Assembly (NCBI GenBank): GCA_025058435.1
Contig: JANXEM010000040.1
Span: 1 to 10,522 of the forward strand
Source of the DNA: Candidatus Caldarchaeum sp.
GTDB taxonomy: Archaea > Thermoproteota > Nitrososphaeria_A > Caldarchaeales > Caldarchaeaceae
Length of the DNA: 10,522 nucleotides
Direction of reading: 5' to 3'
In this document: piece after piece, positions 6,366 to 10,522 of the stretch
How the letters are laid out: the number at the start of each line of letters is the position of its first letter
Numbering within the stretch: position 1 is the first letter of the stretch
The notes under the pieces: generated by a model
The model's input: the letters and a program-made list of their open reading frames with translations, nothing else
The model's database searches: none
What the model was told of the DNA's origin: nothing
Program-made: the position numbers and the translations under genes

Positions 6366-7106
6366 GTGCTGAGCTATTTTTTGAGCGACGAGCCGCCGGT
6401 GGGGGCGAAATATTTGGTGGCGGGGTTGCCTGACATGGGAAACGTCGCGGGTATAGCCGTTGAGCATCTCGTCAAAGTTCTCGGCATGAAAGCGTTTGCG
6501 GTGGTGCGGGCGAGCTGGCCGCCGTACGTGATGCATGAGAAAGGAAGGGTGGTTTACAGACGTTCCGAATTCAAATTTCACAAGCCTGTCAACTTGGGTG
6601 GGTTTGTGGTTTTTTCGGGAGATTATCAGCCTCACGAAGCTGGGGAGCTTTATGAGTTGACGGAAACGGTCGCGGAGATTGCGAAGCGGATGGCCTTGGA
6701 GCGGGTCGTTACTTTGGGGGCGGCCCACCGTGGAGGAGCTGCGACGGGCCGTGTCCTCTACGCTTCGACGAACGAAGAGTTGGCGAAGCTGGCCGAAGAG
6801 GTTGGAGCGGTTTCCCTCGAAGACAGCGGCTACATCACGGGTTTTAACGGGCTGTTGCTCGGCGTCGGCAGAGAACTCGGTATGGAAGGCCTCTGCCTGC
6901 TGGGAGAAATCGACAACCCCGAAATTCCACAGCCGAAAGCCTCGAAAAACGTCCTAAAAGTTCTTTCGAAAATTTTGGGTATCGAAGACCTCGACACAAC
7001 CGCGTTGGATGAAGCGGCTGAACGGATAAAGGCCCAGATAATGTTTGCGGAGGAGACGGCGCGTCTTCGGAGGCAGTTTCGGGGTTCTCTGCCGGGTGTT
7101 GTTTAG
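6366..7106 (+). CDS. PAC2 family protein (proteasome assembly chaperone-like)
   Basis: The 246-residue product fits the archaeal PAC2/COG2047 group. It opens with a strand and loop YLVAGLPDMGNVAGIAVEHLV (16-36), in which GLPD-GNV is the family hallmark. FVVFSGDYQP (80-89) is the usual FSGD/G-Q strand, RVVTLGAAHRG (113-123) the central strand and turn, and GYITGFNGLLLGVGRELGMEGLCLLGE (155-181) the conserved G-I-G-nGLLL block. The C-terminus is helical and charged. Eukaryotic relatives chaperone 20S proteasome assembly; in archaea the function is not settled, so chaperone is a family-based inference. GTG 6366 coincides with the predicted transcription start. Early codons are strongly G/T-ending, the middle A/C-ending and the last twenty G/T-ending again. 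sufC follows after 41 bases with its own promoter. Confidence 0.82.
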   Translation: MLSYFLSDEPPVGAKYLVAGLPDMGNVAGIAVEHLVKVLGMKAFAVVRASWPPYVMHEKGRVVYRRSEFKFHKPVNLGGFVVFSGDYQPHEAGELYELTETVAEIAKRMALERVVTLGAAHRGGAATGRVLYASTNEELAKLAEEVGAVSLEDSGYITGFNGLLLGVGRELGMEGLCLLGEIDNPEIPQPKASKNVLKVLSKILGIEDLDTTALDEAAERIKAQIMFAEETARLRRQFRGSLPGVV

Positions 7107-7110
7107 GCGG

Positions 7111-7120
7111 CTTTAAATAA
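7111..7120 (+). promoter_or_regulatory. TATA box for sufC
   Basis: CTTTAAATAA is a near-consensus archaeal TATA box. With TTTAAATA (7112-7119) at -30, transcription starts near 7142, about 6 bases before ATG 7148. CGGAG lies only two bases before the ATG, too close for normal Shine-Dalgarno pairing. Confidence 0.6.
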
Positions 7121-7147
7121 CGGCGTTATAGTCCGCATTCCGGAGCC

Positions 7148-7921
7148 ATGGAGCTGAAAATCGTCAACCTGCACGCAAGCATAGAAGGCAAACAAATCCT
7201 CAGAGGCGTCGACCTGACTGTTCGAGAAGGCGAAATACATAGCTTGATGGGCCCGAACGGCTCGGGAAAAAGCACCCTTGCGTCGGTCATCATGGGACAT
7301 CCCAAATACACGGTTGACAGCGGCGACATTTTGCTGGACGGCGAAAGCATCATCGAACTGTCACCCGACGAAAGGGCGAGAAAAGGCCTTTTCCTCGCCT
7401 TCCAGTATCCGGTCGAAATCTCTGGAGTAACCCTCGCCAACTTCCTCCGAAGGGCCTACATCAACATGAAATACGGAGGAGACGGCGACAAATCGAAAAT
7501 CAGCGTCCCCGAATTTCAGAAACTTCTGAAGGAGAAGATCGAAATGCTTAAGCTCGACCCGTCGATAGCGAGGCGGTATTTGAACGAAGGGTTTTCGGGC
7601 GGCGAGAAAAAAAGATGTGAAATCCTCCAGATGGCCATTCTATCGCCTCGTATAGCGGTTCTCGACGAAACCGACTCGGGCCTCGACATCGACGGCGTAA
7701 AAATCGTCGCCGAAGGCGTCAGAACCATATCGAAGCAGACCGGCATGGGAGCGCTCGTCATCACCCACTATCAGAGAATTCTCAACTACCTTAAACCCGA
7801 CGTTGTCCACGTCATGTACGGAGGAAGAGTCGTCGAAACCGGTGGCGAAGAACTCGCACACCTCCTCGAAGAAAGAGGATACAGCGTCATAGAGGAGAAG
7901 TACGGCCCCGTTAATGGCTGA
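7148..7921 (+). CDS. sufC: Fe-S cluster assembly ATPase SufC
   Basis: The 257-residue ABC-type ATPase powers the SufBCD scaffold that builds iron-sulfur clusters in the cytoplasm. Motifs are complete: Walker A GPNGSGKST (35-43), Q-loop AFQYP with Q86, ABC signature FSGGEKKR (149-156), Walker B IAVLDETDSGLD (169-180) with D173/E174, and the switch histidine H207 in ITHYQR. FSGGEKKR and the LDETDSGLDID-----VAEGV region are typical of SufC and set it apart from transporter ATPases; no membrane partner is nearby. Length is normal. ATG 7148 is fixed by the N-terminal strand MELKIVNLHASIEGKQILRG and a strong TATA box. Codons are mostly A/C-ending. sufB and sufD are absent from the window: the next gene is on the opposite strand and overlaps the sufC end by 11 bases. 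Confidence 0.96.
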   Translation: MELKIVNLHASIEGKQILRGVDLTVREGEIHSLMGPNGSGKSTLASVIMGHPKYTVDSGDILLDGESIIELSPDERARKGLFLAFQYPVEISGVTLANFLRRAYINMKYGGDGDKSKISVPEFQKLLKEKIEMLKLDPSIARRYLNEGFSGGEKKRCEILQMAILSPRIAVLDETDSGLDIDGVKIVAEGVRTISKQTGMGALVITHYQRILNYLKPDVVHVMYGGRVVETGGEELAHLLEERGYSVIEEKYGPVNG

Positions 7922-8642
7922 CGGTCGGAAGACTTATCCGAGACCTTACCGCCTTGTAGACCGGGATGGCCACAGCCGACCCCACGACGACCTGCCCGAT
8001 GTTCAGCGGAATTTCGGCGACGGGAACGATGTCGGGCAATATTCCGAGAGCCACAGCGAGAAGCTCGTAAAGGAAATATCCGGTTACCATTACGAGGCCT
8101 GCGGCGAGAAGCGAAATCACCAGCCATGCTTCAAGCTCTTTCCGGCGGAAAACGTAGTAGGCTGGCACGGCCGAGCCGAGAAGCGCGAGAAACACCCACG
8201 TGAAAGGGCTCACCAGAAGCTGGAAAGTCCCGGCCGCGTAGACCGTCACCTCGACCAAGCCGCTCATCAGGAAAATTCCGACGGAAACGAGTATGCCGAA
8301 ATAAACTCCCACCATCATCGCTGAAAGAATCAAAGCCCGTGGCACGTCCAACTTCCGGAGACGACGGTAGAGCAACGCCGCCACCGCACCTTCAGCGCCT
8401 TTGATTACCAACGTTCCGGGCGCGAAGACGGTGTAACCCAGCAGTACGTCGGCAACTGCCGAGCCGACGCCGCCCGCAAAAGCTCCGACGAAAGGCCCGC
8501 CCACCAAAGCCGCGAGATAAACCATGGTTTCTCCGAGGTTGAAATAACCTCGGGTCAGCGGAAAGTAAACGCTCAAAACCATCGTGGCCGCGGTGACCAA
8601 GGCCGTGAAAACAACCGCGAGGGCTACGTCAGAGGCCTTCAC
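7911..8642 (-). CDS. ECF transporter S component (substrate-binding membrane protein)
   Basis: The 243-residue hydrophobic protein resembles the S component of energy-coupling-factor transporters, which bind a vitamin or related small molecule and work with a shared EcfT/EcfA module. The first helix (about 5-27) is followed by RGYFNLGETMVYLAALVGGPFVGAFAGGVGSAVADVLLGY (31-70), the Gly/Ala-rich helix region with the conserved NLGE and G-G-G--DlLgGY elements. FAPGTLVIKGAEG (73-85) is the characteristic loop. About six to seven helices are visible overall. The NLGE and EIPLNIGQ (210-217) segments resemble the riboflavin/hydroxymethylpyrimidine-type S components, but I cannot assign the substrate. 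No EcfA or EcfT gene is in the window. GTG 8642 lies at the expected leaderless start of a clear TATA box. It overlaps the sufC 3' end tail to tail. Confidence 0.82.
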   Translation of the reverse strand: MKASDVALAVVFTALVTAATMVLSVYFPLTRGYFNLGETMVYLAALVGGPFVGAFAGGVGSAVADVLLGYTVFAPGTLVIKGAEGAVAALLYRRLRKLDVPRALILSAMMVGVYFGILVSVGIFLMSGLVEVTVYAAGTFQLLVSPFTWVFLALLGSAVPAYYVFRRKELEAWLVISLLAAGLVMVTGYFLYELLAVALGILPDIVPVAEIPLNIGQVVVGSAVAIPVYKAVRSRISLPTVSH

Positions 8643-8665
8643 GTAGAGTTTGGGTTTTTCAGATG

Positions 8666-8675
8666 TTATAAATTT
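8666..8675 (-). promoter_or_regulatory. TATA box for the ECF S-component gene
   Basis: The minus strand reads AAATTTATAA, with TTTATAAC (8673-8666) giving a start at about 8643, one base before the GTG start at 8642. The box overlaps the stop codon of the DUF309 gene, so the two genes need not share a transcript despite being only 23 bases apart. Confidence 0.55.
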
Positions 8676-9220
8676 TTGGGCTTATCAACGGTTGCGATGG
8701 TGAAAGCTTGTTCCGATTTCATGGCCTCGTTTACCTTGTGCACGAGGTCGTTCAAGTCTATTCCCCGATAGGTTTTCATTCCCGCGGAAAGGTTCTTCAA
8801 AGCTCTCTTTAGGATGGATTGAAACCCGTGTCTGTCGTTTTTCTGCAAATGCACGAAAGCGGCCGCCGTCAAAATCAAGCCGTGTAAAACCTGTTTTTCA
8901 ACGCCTTTCGAAGACCTCCAAATAGGCTCGAGCGTCTCATGTGCTTCCCAAAACCTTTCCCGGTTGAAAAGGTCGACCGCCTTCCGAAAATCATCCTCAC
9001 GGTCGACAGTCGTTGTCTCCCCGATTTCGACGGTTTCAAGCAGTTCAAACCCTTCGACAAAAGGAGGAAATTCGCTCAACAGGTCTACTTCAACGTGGTT
9101 CTTCGCAACTCTGACGTCGACAACCCTGTATCCGAGGCTTCGGAGGTTTTCGATGATTTTCCGTCCGTCGGCGGGCGAATAGCCTTTGTTGTTGACTATC
9201 AAGATGAACCGCTTTATCAC
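8666..9220 (-). CDS. DUF309 domain protein with an extra N-terminal domain
   Basis: The 184-residue protein has a DUF309 helical domain at about residues 76-165, with the family signature AVDLFNRERFWEAHETLEPIW (81-101) containing the conserved HE, then VLHGLILTAAAFVHLQKNDRHG (111-132) and a Gly-Ile-Asp near 153-155. The DUF309 biochemical function is unknown. Residues 1-70 form a separate small alpha/beta region (RFILIVNNKGYS...YRVVDVRVAKNHVEVDLL) that I do not recognise. An ATG at 9241 is in frame, but GTG 9220 is the better start: it overlaps the cutA stop as GTGA, a common coupling arrangement, and GAGGAAAG lies about ten bases upstream. It is thus the second gene of a cutA-DUF309 unit, and the shared transcript is the only functional hint. 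Confidence 0.8.
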   Translation of the reverse strand: MIKRFILIVNNKGYSPADGRKIIENLRSLGYRVVDVRVAKNHVEVDLLSEFPPFVEGFELLETVEIGETTTVDREDDFRKAVDLFNRERFWEAHETLEPIWRSSKGVEKQVLHGLILTAAAFVHLQKNDRHGFQSILKRALKNLSAGMKTYRGIDLNDLVHKVNEAMKSEQAFTIATVDKPKNL

Positions 9221-9525
9221 GTTGTGCTTTCCTCGACCCATCTGAGGTAGGAAGCATTTACGTCGGCCACAGGAATTTCGATTATGGCGGGAACTCGGTA
9301 GGGGTGCTCCTGTTCGACCACGTTTTTCAACGCCGGGGCCTTGTCCTTGCTTGTTTTGACGACCAGTATGACTTCATCTTCCTGCTTCAGCTGGTCTTCC
9401 CAGAAGAAGAATGATTTAGCCGGCAAAACGTTAATGCTGGCGGCCAGTTTTCTCGACACGAGGCTCCGGCACCACGATGCATAGTCTTTATCCGCTGGAA
9501 AAGGCACATACAAGAAACTAATCAT
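9217..9525 (-). CDS. cutA: CutA1 family divalent-cation-binding protein
   Basis: The 102-residue product is a complete CutA1, a small trimeric ferredoxin-like protein linked to divalent cation tolerance in bacteria; its exact role is unsettled. Family blocks are RSLVSRKLAASINVLPAKSFFFWED (20-44, where the family has LV---LAACVNi-P--S-Y-W), VILVVKTSKDK (52-62), and QEHPYRVPAIIEIPV (72-86) with the hallmark HPY-VP, followed by YLRWVEES (94-101). In the LAASIN block the common cysteine of the family is serine, which also occurs in relatives. ATG 9525 is preceded by GGAGGT (9542-9537) at 11 bases, a rare genuine Shine-Dalgarno in this window, and by a TATA box giving a leader of around 15-20 bases. 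The DUF309 gene overlaps its stop codon. Confidence 0.93.
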   Translation of the reverse strand: MISFLYVPFPADKDYASWCRSLVSRKLAASINVLPAKSFFFWEDQLKQEDEVILVVKTSKDKAPALKNVVEQEHPYRVPAIIEIPVADVNASYLRWVEESTT

Positions 9526-9561
9526 TTCCGAACAGGACCTCCGCCAAGTAGCGTCAACGGT

Positions 9562-9575
9562 GAGATTAAAATTCT
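9562..9575. promoter_or_regulatory. Shared AT-rich promoter region, cutA / nuoL
   Basis: The divergent gap between cutA and nuoL has one A/T block. On the plus strand ATTAAAAT (9564-9571) predicts a start near 9594. On the minus strand the same block read as AATTTTAATC predicts a leader of about 15-20 bases that carries the cutA GGAGGT site (9542-9537). Unlike most promoters here, both sides are followed by a leader with a plausible ribosome site. Confidence 0.45.
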
Positions 9576-9602
9576 TGTAAACTAACCTGTATGGAGAAAG
9601 TT

Positions 9603-10522
9603 ATGTTGCCTTACGCGCCGTGGCTTTCCTGGGTTGTTCCGCTGGCTGGAAGCCTGCTGGTTCCAGCCGTCTTCAAAGCCGGCAAAAGAGCCGGCGAAGC
9701 CTATTCGGTGGCGGTTGCGTTCGTAGCGGCCGCCTTCAGCCTTTCCATGATACCCGATGTGTATGGAAAATATCACGGCGAAGTTATCAAAATACCTTGG
9801 ATACCTCTGGGAGAAGGCCGTTACATAGAGGCCAGTTTGCTGGTCGACCCGCTCAGCGTGTTGATGGCCTCGATCGCCACGGGAATTGGCGCGCTCATCG
9901 TCCTCTACAGCGTCGGATACATGGCCCACGAAGAGGGCCTTCCACGCTACTACTTTTTCATGCTGTTTTTCATAGGCGGGATGACCTTGCTCGTCATGGC
10001 GGAAAACCTTTTGATGCTCTACATCGGCTGGGAAATCGTCGGGCTCTGCAGCTACGCCCTCATCGGGTTTTACAACAAAAAACCCGAAGCCAACGCCGCG
10101 GGAATCAAGGCCTTCGTGACCACGCGGGTCGGAGACGCTTCGATGCTCGTCGGAATCGTCATCCTGTTTGCTTTGTTCGGCACGTTCAGCTACACGGGTC
10201 TGGAAAAAGCCATGGCTGACGCCGTCGCGAAAGGAACGCTGTCGACCGCCGTCATCATCATTCCACTTCTTCTCCTTTTCGGCGGCGCCGTGGGCAAATC
10301 AGCCCAATTCCCCCTGCATGTCTGGCTGCCCGACGCCATGGAAGGCCCCACACCTGTCTCAGCCCTGATCCATGCAGCCACCATGGTTAAGGCAGGAGTC
10401 TACCTAGTCGCAAGGATGGTTTTGACGGTCGTTCCGTTCGAAGCTTTTCCACCAGCCGCTCTAGCCGAATGGTATCTGACGATAGCGTTGATAGCAGGTT
10501 TCACAAGCTTCTTCGCAGCAAC
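9603..10522 (+). CDS. nuoL: NADH-quinone oxidoreductase subunit L (complex I), 3' end cut off
   Basis: The frame is open to the window edge and gives about 306 residues, roughly half of a usual NuoL (over 600). NuoL is an antiporter-like membrane subunit that pumps protons in respiratory complex I. Seen here are multiple hydrophobic helices, LYIGWEIVGLCSYALIGFY with E144 (the conserved glutamate of helix 5), and GKSAQFPLHVWLPDAMEGPTPVSALIHAATMVKAG with K232, H257 and K263 (the pump lysine/histidine region). The MEGPTPVSALIHAATMVKAG block distinguishes NuoL from NuoM/N. Two in-frame ATGs exist, 9591 and 9603. I prefer 9603: GGAG lies six bases upstream, and the TATA box (9564-9571) predicts transcription starting near 9594, after the first ATG. 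No nuoK or nuoJ lies upstream, so this is the first gene of its unit. Confidence 0.94.
   Translation, partial: MLPYAPWLSWVVPLAGSLLVPAVFKAGKRAGEAYSVAVAFVAAAFSLSMIPDVYGKYHGEVIKIPWIPLGEGRYIEASLLVDPLSVLMASIATGIGALIVLYSVGYMAHEEGLPRYYFFMLFFIGGMTLLVMAENLLMLYIGWEIVGLCSYALIGFYNKKPEANAAGIKAFVTTRVGDASMLVGIVILFALFGTFSYTGLEKAMADAVAKGTLSTAVIIIPLLLLFGGAVGKSAQFPLHVWLPDAMEGPTPVSALIHAATMVKAGVYLVARMVLTVVPFEAFPPAALAEWYLTIALIAGFTSFFAA

Noticed and set aside
9620..10219. A 199-codon plus-strand frame overlapping nuoL
   Set aside because: Arg-rich off-frame reading of nuoL, whose own frame contains the conserved pump motifs.
1..10522. CRISPR arrays, tRNA/rRNA genes, insertion sequences, prophage or defence cassettes
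   Set aside because: I saw no regularly spaced repeats, no cloverleaf-like segment in the short gaps, no transposase motifs or inverted-repeat borders; every long stretch is explained by housekeeping genes.

Overview
The window looks like a chromosomal segment of a thermophile-type archaeon, most plausibly from the Thaumarchaeota/Aigarchaeota (Caldiarchaeum-like) side of the tree. This placement is inference from gene content. The supporting content is A-type ATP synthase stalk subunits, a DRG/Rbg-type GTPase with a TGS domain, an archaeal-type arginyl-tRNA synthetase with a degenerate KMSKS loop, a 455-residue beta-CASP nuclease, a PAC2 protein, and TATA boxes about 30 bases upstream of start codons. 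Many starts are TTG or GTG, and real Shine-Dalgarno sequences are rare, which suggests mostly leaderless or near-leaderless transcripts.

Left part (1-2230, minus strand, read right to left): a TGS-domain GTPase, then atpF, atpE and the start of surE, closely packed. The rest of the ATP synthase operon is not next to these two subunits. Positions 2269-2814 (minus) encode a DUF420 membrane protein. It is divergent from argS (2871-4745, plus), and both share one AT-rich promoter box.

Middle (4745-7921): a coding-like reading frame without a convincing start (4745-4966) lies between argS and a convergent RNase J-like beta-CASP gene (4930-6297, minus). That gene is divergent from a PAC2-family gene (6366-7106, plus). 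sufC (7148-7921, plus) follows with its own promoter and no sufB/sufD beside it.

Right part (7911-10522): an ECF transporter S component (minus) overlaps the sufC end by 11 bases. It is preceded by a two-gene minus-strand unit, cutA followed by a DUF309 protein, joined by a GTGA stop/start overlap. The last gene is nuoL (plus, cut by the window edge), a proton-pumping subunit of respiratory complex I.

This is mainly housekeeping DNA: energy conservation, translation, RNA processing, Fe-S assembly and vitamin uptake. I see no CRISPR array, mobile element, prophage, tRNA or rRNA, and no defence-type cassette. The best leads are abrupt blocks of A/C-ending versus G/T-ending codons, the startless frame after argS, and the altered G3/G4 motifs of the GTPase.
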